Assembly (NCBI RefSeq): GCF_034190915.1
Contig: NW_026947484.1
Span: 187,482,982-187,546,981, forward strand
DNA length: 64,000 nt
From: Cavia porcellus
Lineage: Eukaryota; Chordata; Mammalia; Rodentia; Caviidae
Direction: 5' to 3'
Of the stretch, positions 46,320 through 58,079 are shown piece after piece (positions within the stretch are counted from its first letter, which is position 1; each line of letters begins with the position of its first letter). A model generated the notes under the pieces. It was given only the letters and a program-made list of their open reading frames with translations. It was not told the DNA's origin and ran no database searches. The position numbers were made by a program, and so were the translations under genes.

Positions 46320-46855
46320 TTTTTTAAGATGTTGTTAGTCCCTTGGCAGATATGTAGAATCTGTGTTCTCTTTCCTAAAATCTAGGAGGCCTGTGACTTT
46401 GTAAGCAGTGACGCTATGTGACTTCCGAGCTCAAATGATGAAAAATGAGGATGTTTCTGCTTAGTTCTCATGGGGCACTCACTTTTGGGGCCCTGCTATC
46501 AAGCTGTGAGGATACTCAAACTAGTTCCTACAAAGACAGACAGCACCAGGACAGGTCATTTGTCTTTCTTCCAGCCCTGAGCCCAGTTGTGGCCCAGCAT
46601 GAATCAACATCAAGGACAAACATAACTCCAGGTGACTGTAGTTCCAGCCATTGTGCCATTCCTAGTGTCCAGAACTTCAGATCTATGGACCAGACATCAG
46701 AGAGCAGAAGCAAATCATCCCTGGTGTGTTTGGTCCAAATTCTGCCTCCTCAGAAAATGAGTCTAACACAGCTGTTATACTCAAAAGTGTTTTGTCACAC
46801 TGTTTTGAGAGTAGTTTATTATCCAGCAAAGCATGAAAATGTATCCTAGTTAATG
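46320..46855 (+). repeat. MLT1-type MaLR LTR
   Basis: The order 'aaatctaggaggcctgtgac', 'gtgacgctatgtgacttccg', 'caagctgtgaggatactcaa' and 'ccaggtgactgtagttccag' is that of MLT1 LTRs. A 134-codon open frame across it (46445-46849) is incidental. Confidence 0.65.
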
Positions 46856-47214
46856 TCTTCCTCACAAATTGTGAGCGAGTCTAAAATGGTGCAATTCCAA
46901 CACCCTTCCCTCTTCTCCATGTGTTTCTGCCATCCTGAAGCATCTCCCATAAGCAGAGTTGAATCAGCCATCATTTTTTTTCCACTTCTGAGGGTCTTAT
47001 TTCTAGCATCGCAGAAGTCCCACTACTAATCTCAAGGACTGTTTCACCTTTTCTTCCAGTCAATCTGGTACTGCATTGTAAGCAATGTTTGTCTCAGTCA
47101 TTCTGGCCCTTTTCTAACATTATTCTTAGCTTCTTTTGTCAGCTGCCCATGGGATTCACAGCTTCTTAGGACAAGTGTCACTGGGAATTTCGCTTCTTCT
47201 GAAGACAGTCTAAG

Positions 47215-47558
47215 TGTTATGGCTTACGTCTAGATGTTCCCACAAAGACTCAGCCTTAAGCGCCTCATAGATAGGGCACTTGAGAGGTGACTGAATCACA
47301 GGGGCACTGCAGCTAAATTCAGTGTTAGGTAAGGTCTGGTTGAAAGAGGTAGGTCACTGGGGCGTGACCAGAAAGGATGTATCTGCCTTCTCCCTCTCTG
47401 CTTCCTGACTTCCATGACGTGAGCAGCTTTCCTCCTCTGTGTCTCTCTGCCATGTAGCTCCTGCCCTGGAACTTACCCAACCATGGACTGTAACCTTGAG
47501 CCAAGGTAAACCTGTTTTCCTTTAAGTCATCCCAGCGGCGAGGAAAGTGACTAAGACA
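47215..47558 (+). mobile_element. MaLR-type solo LTR
   Basis: Starts TGTTATGGCTTACGTCTAG and ends GTGACTAAGACA, with 'ggtgactgaatcacaggggc', 'ggtcactggggcgtgacc' and 'accatggactgtaaccttga'. No clear target duplication. Confidence 0.75.
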
Positions 47559-47739
47559 CCAAACTGCCCATAGGAATGTGACTTCACCTTCTGGTTCTAA
47601 CAACTATATCATGGATAACCCAGCATTAGTATTTTATAGATTATTGAGCCTTAATGCCAAGATAAACAGTATCTGAAATTTATTCAACTATTGATATGTG
47701 TCGAACATTGTGCTAACTCCTTTTTCTACCTTTTTCAAG

Positions 47740-47890
47740 CCTTCCAAATACCTTAGCCTCTTTTCCATTTTAATATGAAGAAAGCAGAGAACAGGAAAAT
47801 TAAGTACCATGCAAAGGCAGAGCAGCTAATAAATGGTGGAGGGGAATTCAGATGGTAGTGGTCTAACTCAGGAGTCCATGTTCTTAATCC
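47740..47890 (+). repeat. MIR SINE
   Basis: 'ttttccattttaatatgaag', 'aggaaaattaagtaccatgc' and 'agcagctaataaatggtgga' follow the MIR core order. Confidence 0.6.
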
Positions 47891-47944
47891 CATGGCCCAT
47901 TATAGAACATTAAACAGCCAGTACTCAACAAGTCAACCTCAACT

Positions 47945-48055
47945 TTTTCTTTAAAATTTGATGCAAGTTCTCAATAAATTGCCCAAGCTGGATTTGAACT
48001 TGTAGTTCTCTTGCCTCAGGCTCCTAGAGTGCTAGGATTACAGAACCAGCACGAA
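47945..48055 (-). repeat. B1 fragment
   Basis: Reversed: 'ctcaataaattgcccaagct', 'ggatttgaacttgtagttct' and 'tgcctcaggctcctagagtg'. Confidence 0.75.
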
Positions 48056-48629
48056 ACTAGTCTTTTAAAAGGCTGTTGCAAGCTAACATGAAGATCTTAT
48101 TTGTATGTCTCTCCTGCCTTTCTCTGGCTGACAGCTTCCCCTTCCTGCACATAAGGGCACAAATATCTCCACAGGAATCAGCCACTGTATCTAGGTATAG
48201 AACATCCAGTTTAATTTTGTAGGAAGAAAACAAATATTTCTCTCAAAGAAGCAGCAAAAGCTGTAGATGCATAATTTCAGTGCTAAAATTTCTCCAGGAC
48301 AATTTGTATTAAATGATAGACACTTGGCTTTTTAAGTTGAAATCTTTGCATTTAGGTTACACCACGTAGCTTCCCAAGGGTAACAGGTGGAAGCTTATTT
48401 TATATTTGTGTAACTAAGGACCAATTCATGACTTTATCACCCGAAACAAAGAACAATCTGTTTCAAAGTGTCTTCTCATAGGGCAGAAGCTGCCCACTGC
48501 TCTTTACTAACAGTGCTTTGCTTTGTTTTAGTCCCTAGTGTCACTGGGGTGTAACCAGCTTCCTGGGAGCAGACCCACCTCTCTTACTTCACCCAACACC
48601 AACATTTTCCCAGTGCAGAACCAGGCTTG

Positions 48630-48845
48630 CTCTTATATGAGAAACTGAACATATAAATAAAGAGCAAAAATAAAAAATAATAGCAGGTAGGAAATAGATC
48701 TTTCTCAAATGGGAAGGGGATTAAGAAATGAAGGAAGAGGAGGGAGAGGAAGGGAAGGGGGTGAAAAAAGGAATTAAAATGTGTTATGTGCATGTATCAG
48801 CTCCCCACAAGGAATGTGAATGCTATGTACTATAAATGTCGCTAA
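48630..48845 (+). repeat. L1 3'UTR fragment
   Basis: It shares 'aaataaagagcaaa', a G/A-rich block, 'gtgttatgtgcatgtatcag', 'ccacaaggaatgtgaatgct' and 'atgtactataaatgt' with the L1 end at 17500-17700. Confidence 0.75.
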
Positions 48846-48846
48846 A

Positions 48847-48854
48847 CACACACA

Positions 48855-48888
<34 letters not shown>

Positions 48889-48893
48889 TTCTT
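48847..48893. repeat. (CA)n(CT)n compound microsatellite
   Basis: About six CA units run into about eighteen CT units directly after the L1 tail. Confidence 0.95.
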
Positions 48894-49257
48894 CCACAAG
48901 GTGATGAGAAGCAGCAATTTTATTGAAAATCCCAAGGGCCTAGTCGAAGAGGCTTACATTATAAAAGCTTATTTCAAAAATTAATACAATCTCACTTAAG
49001 TATCTCTGTAGTTTTCCCCAGTTTTTCACTGTGGATAGCAGCATTCATGTCTCTTCAAAAATCTCCCCTCCGTGATCGTGCTGTAGACTCACGCTCCTCA
49101 ATCTCTCATCCCAGATCGCCCCAAGGAGACCCCACCGTGCACTTCTCTCTCCAGTTTCCCTTCTCAGGCCTTACTCAGCCTTACTCAGGAATGGGGTGCT
49201 CTTTGGAGGACAGAAGAATTTGTACACTCAAGCAGATTTTTTTTCAGAGTCACAGAC

Positions 49258-49299
49258 AATCGCTCTATTGCAAGAGCGATTTTAAATCAATTTAAAATC
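49258..49299. repeat. Two overlapping short hairpins
   Basis: AATCGCTCT (49258-49266) pairs with AGAGCGATT (49273-49281). GATTTTAAA (49278-49286) pairs with TTTAAAATC (49291-49299). The arms share GATT, so only one stem can form at a time. Confidence 0.8.
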
Positions 49300-49949
49300 C
49301 TTCCTTTTTAATTGGTAACTAAATCATATGTGAAAAAGAATAAGCATAATGTATGTTAAAGAATCAAAAATAGTAACAGTGCACAAAACCCAAGAGACTG
49401 GTTGGTGCTCAGTCAACCTGGTTCAGTTCAGTTCTTTACTTTGTGAGTTGGGGTCAGAGTTGGCCCCAAAGAGGGATTTTCATAAGTATGGAAGATCAAA
49501 GTAGAACATCAGCTCCTGTACTCGGAGGCTGTCACTGTTGGATGTAGGCCAGGTCCAGGGGTTTCCAGCGAATGTGGCCTTGTCCCTGCTCACCTGCGGG
49601 AGTACTTCTTTCTGCCTGCTCACCTTACTGCCGTTCCAGAGGTGATTTCTTTGCTGAAGCAAAGTAACTTGTCCTCTGGCAGCTATTGATGTGGTGAGTC
49701 CTTTTCCCCTTCTCTATGCCTACTCTATGGGATGATCTAACCCAGCAGCTTCAAGGTTATTGGACAAGGAGTGAGTCATAGCTCAGATCTTTTCAAATTT
49801 TGCAGCAAAATTATACCTTTCTCTCCTAATAACTTCTTTTGAGAAATAATTTCTGGCTTGCCACTGAGCCCTAGAAGAGATCACTTCACTATGGGATCTT
49901 AAGTTTGTGCAAAATGAGCTGCTCATCACAAAATTGGATGATATCTAAT

Positions 49950-51140
49950 TAAAAAACTGGGTGTGGACAGGAGCATTTCATCATCCAGTGATGTGCATGC
50001 AGTCAACTTCAAGCAGGTCCTGGAGCCACAGATAAATTGCAGCAGCAATTGGCTCCAATTACCATTAGCCCCACTTCTTTATGTTTCCTCTCCTCTGTCA
50101 GTCTGTATCTTTTCCCTTATAGAGTTCTGTATGACTAGTTGATTGAGGAAGAAAAAAATGAGGACAGGTTTTCAGATGGGTCTTCCAAAAGCGCTGACAG
50201 AAGCTGAAATTACATTCCTGCCACACTCTACTATACACAGGTGTGGCCACGAAAGATGGTGTTGAAAGAAAAGATTCCTGGTGGGTAGCATGCTTGGGTA
50301 GTTAATTTGTCTGGAAGGAGAGATGGTCAGAGTTATCTCTAACGTTTCTAACGTAATCAAACATTTCCTGAGCAATGATGAATGTTTCGGTTGACTGTTA
50401 ATGAGTTTAGAGGAAAGATGGTTGGAAAACTGGAGATAATGAGGTCTGGTGAAGAAGTAGGAGGATGGACCTCTCCAAATGAGCACACAATATGCCAATA
50501 TTGGCTTCCCAGGTGAATGCTTTCACAAAAGGACACGTTGAAGAGAGAGAGCGCTTACTACTGCGGTAGACAAGATGACTAATTTTGTGTATCAGTCAGA
50601 CACATCACCTGGTCACTGCCGTCTTTGCCCAGTGCACTTATAAATAAAGTAACCATAGCTGAAGGGTTAGATGTTATCCAGAAACATGGAATTTCTACTA
50701 CCAAAGCCAGTCAGATTACTTCCATGGCTGAATCTCCAAGTGCCAACAAGCAAAGACAAATGCCACCTGCAGACTGGCACCATTTCTCAGGTCATTTAGT
50801 TCAAGTTAATTGTATTGGACCTTTCTCATCTTGGAGGGGGATGTTCATTGTTTTTACAGAATTAGTTAATCATCACAACATTATGGTATACCAGATAGCC
50901 TTGTTTCTGGACCAAGGAACTCATTTTTATGGAGAATGAATACAATATTATGAAGCAGCTGGCCGACCTGATAGAATTTTGTGATAACGTGATAACCTCT
51001 GAAGACTCAGTTTAGTGCCAGACAAGTAGCAAAACTCATTAGAACTCAGTTCTGCTATGCAGAAGTATTGCCTTGCTATGTTTTCATTTGGATAGCAAAT
51101 GAAATTACAGAAGCATGTGTCTGAGTACCAGGTTAATTGC
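49950..51140 (+). pseudogene. Decayed ERV-L-like pol remnant (RNase H to integrase)
   Basis: In a broken series of frames there is an RNase H-like DGSSKSADR (about 50175-50201) followed by a WWV-type segment. Further on a frame at 50625-50939 resembles a retroviral integrase core, with a hydrophobic-IGP-hydrophobic motif and a DQGTHF motif; 'eaag'-like residues follow near 50951. Many stops and frameshifts are present, so it encodes nothing functional. The order RNase H then integrase, with no zinc-binding region recognised, suggests class III (ERV-L). No flanking LTR pair was found. The assignment rests on a few motifs. Confidence 0.55.
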
Positions 51141-52890
51141 ACTTACGGGATAGACAGCGCTGGATTATGCTATGTCAACGTGCATAAACTGAGGACTGTA
51201 TTTCCTAGAATTCCATTTTTTGTAGGATTTTGAGTTAGACTTGGCCATGAAAGAAACTTACACTAAATATGAAAGTTAGCATCATTCTCTAAAGGTTGCT
51301 TTGGTCAGATGTGGTGACAGGAAGATACAAAAGTGCCCAGAGGGTTCATCTTGTCATTTCTTTCTCCCTCCTGTTAGCATTTAATGTCTTTCCAATCTTT
51401 AAAGCCTCCCATTCTACACCATGCCCTTTCCTTCTATGCTAGGTGTATCTATTTCACTTTGGTGCTAGACCTGCTGCTTTCTCTGGTTATCTCCTTCCCT
51501 CTAAAACTTATCTGTCTGTGCTCCTTGTGCCACCTTCTTCTTAGATTTTTATTACTATTATGTTTTGGTGGGTCTCAAGAATGTGTTTACATAGATATTT
51601 TCTCTGAGTTTTATATTTATTTATTTAACTAACATTTCCACCTGGACTGCAGGTGAGCCCAGAGCAGGTTTATTTCCACAGTTCAATTCATTGTGTTTCT
51701 CACTCAAAACTGTAAGTCCTTTATATGTCTTTGAATAGTATCATCATCCACCTAGGTGTCTAAAGCAGAAGCAGAATATAGACTTGCCTCTTGTCTCCCA
51801 GACTCTTTTCCTGCTTCAATTTCTTTTTCTCTTTCCGGGAAGAATTAAATACTCATTCTTCCTGAAGTTGTGAGGGTTGGATTCTATAATACACGTAGCA
51901 TACACCATATAAATATTTTGGTTTATCTGGAATTTAGGAAATAAATCTAGTTTATGGGAGACATTGAAACCAGTCATGGGTTGAGATGAACAAAAGAAAA
52001 ACAGTCTTGCACAAAGCAGACATTTTCAGTATTTTAGGTCTGATGGCAATGCTATACATTCCACAAATATTTATTAATTTTTTTCCATGCACTAGGAACT
52101 GTACCTTCAGGAGAAGCATCCAAAGCTATGACTTAACGTGTTCTCCCAAGTCCAGCACTATGTGACATGCAGGGAATATAAAGAAGAAAAATTCATGGTT
52201 TCTATGCCCAAGGGACACCGAACACTCTTCAGCCACTATTCCGCTTGAATGATGTCTCAAATGGTCCCACCTGATGCTAAGCTCCCCCCCCCCATAGACA
52301 GTGTTAGAGTGAAGCTGCTTCCAAGGCCTATTATTTTTGAAGAATAAATTAAGTCAAGAGGGAAAAAGTCCCCATTTCAAAGTCAATCTAGAGACGCGTG
52401 TAGACTGTCGTCTAGATGCAAGGATTCTTTTCCAGTGACACATAGGAACCACCTCCTTGAAACCTGAATTAAATCGCAAGCAATCTCAGTAATGAATTCA
52501 GCCTTGTATTCAGCTCATTCCCAGAACCTCTGGCTTAATTATGAGAAGAAAACCTATTTATTCTGGGGCATCACTGCTTTGGGATAAATTCCTTGGAAGC
52601 CATCTCAAAAGCAGAGGAAAGATCTTTCTCAGAGTCTCTTCTCTGGAGTTCTGAAAAAGAAGGGTTTCATGTTTGATCTGCCAAGTTGCTTTTCATTTCA
52701 GCCCATAAATTTGCCCCTTATTTAATTTCCTTTGAATATAGTTCTCCCTGTCCATACAGAGGCCTTGGTCTCCTCTGAGAGACAAAGGCAAGCTTTTTCT
52801 TGTCTTCAGACACCATCTTCTCCCGAACATATTCTTTATGTTATTAGTTGCAGAGTAAAATGATAGTACTCTTGTAGCACTTTACATTTA
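51140..52890. other. Unassigned intergenic sequence
   Basis: No gene was recognised. Bases 51190-51370 ('tttcctagaattccatttt', 'agacttggccatgaaagaaa') have the feel of an old interspersed repeat that I cannot name. Confidence 0.4.
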
Positions 52891-52894
52891 CAAA

Positions 52895-53040
52895 ACTTTT
52901 TTTTTTTTTTTACATTTTAGTCCACTTAATCCTAAAAGCAACCCAGAGAGGCAGCGCTGTGAGAACCACCATTTGTCCAAGATCACACAGCTTTAGATGA
53001 CAGACCTTACAAAGGACCCAGAGGTTCTAACTGCTGTCCT
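52895..53040 (+). repeat. MIR SINE
   Basis: 'acttaatcctaaaagcaacc', 'ccaccatttgtccaagatca' and 'cacagctttag' match the MIR core with a central deletion. Confidence 0.55.
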
Positions 53041-54309
53041 CCTCCTGCTTTGTCTCCCTATATCTATTCCTTAGCCAGAGTGATTCCTAACCCATTTCAA
53101 AACTGAATAAAACCATATTGATATTGGGAGCCAACCAACACTGGTGTCTCTCCTGGTGACTAGGTTGGCTGTGGGAACCCTGGAAGGCCCCATAAGCCAG
53201 AGTCCCAAAGAGGCCTTCCAATAGCAAGAAATGCAGAAATTTTCTTGAGGTAATGATTCTTAATGTTGACTACACACTGAAAACATTCAGGAAGCTTAAA
53301 CCTGACTTCTGGGTTACAGTCCTGGTTTAGTTTGTCCAAGGCAGAGCCTGGTCATTTGGATATTGCTCAAGCTTTCCAGGTGATGCTAATATGTATCCAA
53401 GCTTGGGAAACCTTTGCCTGGCGGCTTCCACCAAGTACTCCACCTTATCAGGCTTGTGGACTCGTTCGTCATCTTTCTAAATCCTTATACCAACTAGGTG
53501 TAGTTGCTGAATGAAATCCAGACAATACACATTAATCTTTGAAGATTAATAATTATTGCACTGAGAAATACTGCTAATAATTCAGTGTATATTTTTTCAG
53601 ATCTTTTTGTACAAGACACCCATAAAAACATAAACTTACAGTATTCAACAAAAAATTAAATATGTATTCCCATTTTTGTCATTTTTTCCACATCAATAAA
53701 TTGAAATTAATACCATTTTCAAAGACTTTATAGCCTTCCATAGCTGTATTTCACATAGTCTTTAATACCGAGTAGAGTTTTCTTTTTATTTCCACATCCA
53801 TTCCTTTACAGAGAATACACTTGAAATCTTAAAATTTAATAGTTATGGTCAGAGTTTATTGATCCCTTGATTTCTGAGCCAATTCCAATTTACCTGGAAA
53901 AATACACAAGTAAAACAGTACATTGATTTGGAAAAAGGCCTTTTGAAGGGAAGTTTGTAAACTATTATTAATATCCAAGCCCCAATAATCTTGAAGGTTA
54001 AATGCAACTGCATTCTACAACCTTCCAAATTCCATTAGTTCTTTAGTTATTTGAAGTCTCTTCAATATTTGAAATCTCGATATTTAATTAAGACTGCTTG
54101 ATTAAACTCAGTGATGGTCTCTATGATAATGCTAAAAATAATAAGAAAATCTGAGCATTTAACTTGGTAGTAGAATGTGCATTTTGCATGGCTGAGGTTC
54201 TGGGTTCATTCACCAGCACCCCTCGATAACTAGCCAAATAAATCAGCATTTCCAAGCACTGTACAGTAGATAATTCTAGCATAAAAATAATAAGAACTAA
54301 GTACAATTT

Positions 54310-54450
54310 ATTAAGTATTCTTATTGAGAATCAGTGTACCAGGCACTGACCTAGGCATTAATAACCTTCTCTATTAGTTGTCTTTCATAAAATCTATGTA
54401 CAGTTGGCACCGTTTTATATATATTTTAAGGATGAGATGGTTAAGGTGCA
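54310..54450 (+). repeat. MIR-like fragment
   Basis: 'gtgtaccaggcactgaccta', 'ggcaccgttttatatatatt' and 'aaggatgagatggttaaggt' suggest a worn MIR. Confidence 0.45.
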
Positions 54451-54878
54451 GTGAAAATAGGATTGGGAACATACTGTATTTTGTGCCTAGTTTCACTCTA
54501 GCCTTGCTCAGAGCCATGCACTATATACATGTAGCAAAAGATAAGAACTCAATACACAGCTGATGGATGAAGGAATAATTAAATAACAGGCAGTTTCACT
54601 TATTCATATTGCTTTTAACTAACGCGAGATACGCACCTGTGGGAAAATGTGTTTCCTGGGCCTTCATTCTTTAGCAATGAATATTCACATAGTAGTGATC
54701 TGGTGGCTCATGGAAATGTGCCTGTATTCTGTTCATTCTCTAGGAGTTTCGGAATTCAGTTCCTGGAAAACAGCATTGGTGTCATATGTGAACTTGGTAA
54801 AAATACAAACTCCTGGACACCACTCCAGACCATTCACTCAGAATCTCTTTGCACAAACATCAAAACATAGTTTCAGGC

Positions 54879-54955
54879 TGAGAATGTAGCTCAGTGGCAG
54901 GATACTTACCCAGCATGCTCAAGTTCATAGGTTCAATCCCCAGCCCTGTAGAGCA
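54879..54955 (+). repeat. Old ID SINE
   Basis: 'ggctgagaatgtagctcagt', 'caagttcataggttcaatcc' and 'ccagccctgta'. It is more diverged than the other ID copies and is followed by an A-rich stretch. Confidence 0.8.
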
Positions 54956-54979
54956 AGCAAATATGCAAAGAAAAAACTG

Positions 54980-54995
54980 CACGCGCGTGCGCGCG

Positions 54996-55036
<41 letters not shown>
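54980..55036. repeat. (GC)n(CA)n alternating purine-pyrimidine tract
   Basis: GCACGCGCGTGCGCGCGCGC leads into about 15 CA units, roughly 55 bp of almost uninterrupted alternation, the type of sequence most prone to left-handed Z-DNA. It sits after the old ID. Confidence 0.95.
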
Positions 55037-55038
<2 letters not shown>

Positions 55039-55489
55039 CCTGCTTTAATTAGCCTTCCAGATGATTTCAGTGAATTCATAAATGAGCACAAAAGTTTGAA
55101 AATGAAACAAAATAAATGACTGCTTTCCTATCCTGAGACTCAGAGTGGTAGTTGAACTTGTATGAGTGTATAGAAGAGCCATTTACAGAGGTTGGGAAGA
55201 CAGGAGAGGAGTAGATTGGGAGGAAGAGCATTGATTTGCATTTGGTACATTGAATTTGAAGTATCTTTGGGATCCAGTGAAGACATCTAGAAGCATCTGG
55301 AGCTCAGAGGAACAGACTGAGATGGAGATGCAGATTTGGAAGCTGTAGATGATACCATGTGTGCTTAGGAGAGTGGAGAAGGTTTGATCACAAAGAGAGC
55401 CACTGATGTGTTTTAGGAGACTGACCAGTAGTGCTGAGAGAAAGAACCTGAAGACAGCCATTTTCCCTTGTGAGTGACTAGCATGGGAA

Positions 55490-55615
55490 TGCTTGCCTCA
55501 TCTTCTCCTCAGGATTATAAACTCTTCAAGGCAGGGACTGTGTAAACTTCAGCAAATCCCACAAGCAAAAGTACATTGCTGCAGTCTGTGAATAATCAGT
55601 AAATTTCTACTATGA
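55490..55615 (+). repeat. L2-like LINE 3' end
   Basis: 'ttataaactcttcaaggcag', 'ggactgtgtaaact' and 'tgaataatcagtaaatttct' match the L2/MIR-type 3' end. Confidence 0.5.
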
Positions 55616-55619
55616 TATT

Positions 55620-57010
55620 TTTGCAGAAATCCAACATGATCAGGGCCATCATGAAGATACGTCCCCCAAAATCACTTTTATAATTTCCCAATGGATGTTG
55701 CAGCATATTAAAATTAAGTGAATAAATAAGGAGCATCTTATATAATCCACTGATATCCATGCTAATCACATTAAGCAGAGTGAATTAATTACACCTGAAA
55801 ACAGATGTAAAGTTGAATTCCTTAGAAAATCAATTCATTAAACTCTTATTGGAATGCACAGTCAACAACCCCCATGTTTAGAAACTATCAGCATGATTTG
55901 TGGCAAATTCTGATTTACTAACGAAATTGCTTAAAACATTTTTAAAGGCAATTACAATTACTGTCTGGCATGTGATGGAAAGAAATCTTGTCAGCATTGT
56001 CCCTTGTGTGTCAACTGTCACAATTTTCTAAAAATTTTGAGGTGAAAAATAGGCAGGCTCTACTATTTGCTAGCCTCGAATAGGGTTAATTCAATGTGTG
56101 TCTGCAAATAATAGTGTTTAATGTAATCTCTCTAATTACAGATAAAATGCATTTTCAGTCATGCTCCTCACTGACAGTATTTTGGGATAAGTTAAACTGA
56201 CAGCTGCTTTCTAAAGGAAAGAAAAAAAAAAAACAAATCTTCCTTGGGGTTGTGTTGATTTTCTTTCTCTCCCTCTCTTTTTTTCACTGAAGTTCAGAAA
56301 AAGATGAAACTAGACACTTGGCTCCGGAGATCAGCTCTGGAAGTTTTGACATAGTCTTTTTCTGGGGAATTTGATGCACTTTTTTTTCACCTCTCACCCT
56401 TGTCAATGAGTGCTTAATGTTCATTTACTTAACAAGAATTTTCTAAGAGTCTCTAGCAAATTAGACCTTGTTTTAGGCAGTGAGGAGATCAAGAAGAAAT
56501 GAGTCACCAAGTCTGCCTTCCTATTGTTGGGCCCATAAAGCAAGTCAGACTACTGTAGTGCACATGATAGTCACAGCCCGTCCCGGGTGAAACTATTCAA
56601 TTGACACTCTTTTTGAGACGTCAGTCTGTATTTCTCTTCAACCATCGCCTACAAGACCAGGCACAGCCCAGGAGGACTCAGTCCACAGTTTGTCTAGACA
56701 TCTGAAATCTGGTCTTGCACAACAAGTTGATCTAGGTCAATTAGATTGTCCCTTTCAGAAATGGGAATTGTAAAATACTGAAAGGAGTATTTGTGGGCAA
56801 AGAAAATTAGAAGATACTAAAAGAAAAGCCACAAGATAGAAAGAATTAAGATTTTGGTTTATGAGGTTCACCAGGTTTATGAGGTTATGAGGAAGCATTC
56901 AAAGTTGAATGAGTCAAGAAATGAATAGGAAGCAAATAATCTGTGATCTTAATTGTTTTGGATTATTTTAGCCCCTTCAGAACATAGATGATTCACACTG
57001 AATCACTGTT
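55620..57010. other. Unassigned intergenic sequence
   Basis: No gene or repeat family was identified with confidence. A weak L2/MIR-like passage lies near 56420-56530. Confidence 0.35.
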
Positions 57011-57029
57011 CTTAATACTTCTGACCCTT

Positions 57030-57133
57030 GGGGCTGGGGACTTAGCTCAGTGGCATAAGTGCCTGCCTTACAAGCAGGCAGTCGTGAGTTCAATCTCTGG
57101 TACCGATAAAAAGGAAAAAGACAAAAATAAATA
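57030..57133 (+). repeat. ID SINE (GATAAAAAGGAAAAAGAC-tail subfamily)
   Basis: Near-consensus copy. Flanks AATACTTCTGACCCTT (57014-57029) and AATACTTCTGACTCTT (57134-57149) differ by one base, so it is recent. Confidence 0.95.
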
Positions 57134-58079
57134 AATACTTCTGACTCTTTCCCCTGTCTTGCAGTTGAGCCTTGATTTTTGAATGCTATGTGTCCTGGTT
57201 GGGATAGGGTTAGCTTAAGATCAGTGGAAAAACTCAAGATAACAATGGTTTAGCAAAGAGTTTATTTCTTTCTCATGATAAGCCTAGTTATAAGTAATCT
57301 AGGACCAATAGTGTAATTGCTTCACAAACTCTCAGGAACCAGGTTCCTTCCAACTTGCTTCTCTCCAACTCCTTGGAGACATCCTTATCTCCATGATCTG
57401 AGGGGCAAAGGGGCAGACATCACCAGCTGCCACTTAACATAGGCTTCTTGAACGTGAGAAAGTATTATCCTTAATTTATGGATGGAAATTCTGAAAAAGA
57501 TCTGAGTTCTACTTCTAGAGAAATACCATATCCAGAGCTAACACCATCAAAAGAGCAGGAAAATCCATTAACAGAACTAATTAAACACAAGTAGGACCCC
57601 AAAGCAAGAGCTAATGTAACAAAATTTGTAACTGTCTTGAGGATGTTTTTGGGTCTACCTATCTGTGGAATAGAATAGAATTTTTACATATCCTCTCTAG
57701 TTCTTAAGCTGAAAAGGCCCTGCTAGCACATGGGTTACAACACAAATTAGACATAGTCCAAGACCAGCTCTACATTTATAAACCAACCTAAAATATCATC
57801 TATTGTGATACTACACTTGACCTTTCTCCAAGTTGAGATTTCCACACTACAGCCATTCTCTGGGCTAGACAATAGTAATGTCTCTGGAAGGCCACTGTCA
57901 AGTGCCATTTAGAAGAAGGGGTTGATATATAAAGCATGGTACCCATATTTCTAGATTTCAAGATAGTAGGAAGGATAGAGTCTTAGAAGTGGAGAAATTA
58001 GAAAGCAGAGGAAAAGAAAAGTGGTTCCAAAAGGTAAGGGAGATATATGCTTTTAAGCATATTAAATTTGCTCTTTAAA

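Noticed and set aside
46445..46849. 134-codon open frame
   Set aside because: It lies within an MLT1-type LTR and has no domain or splice support.
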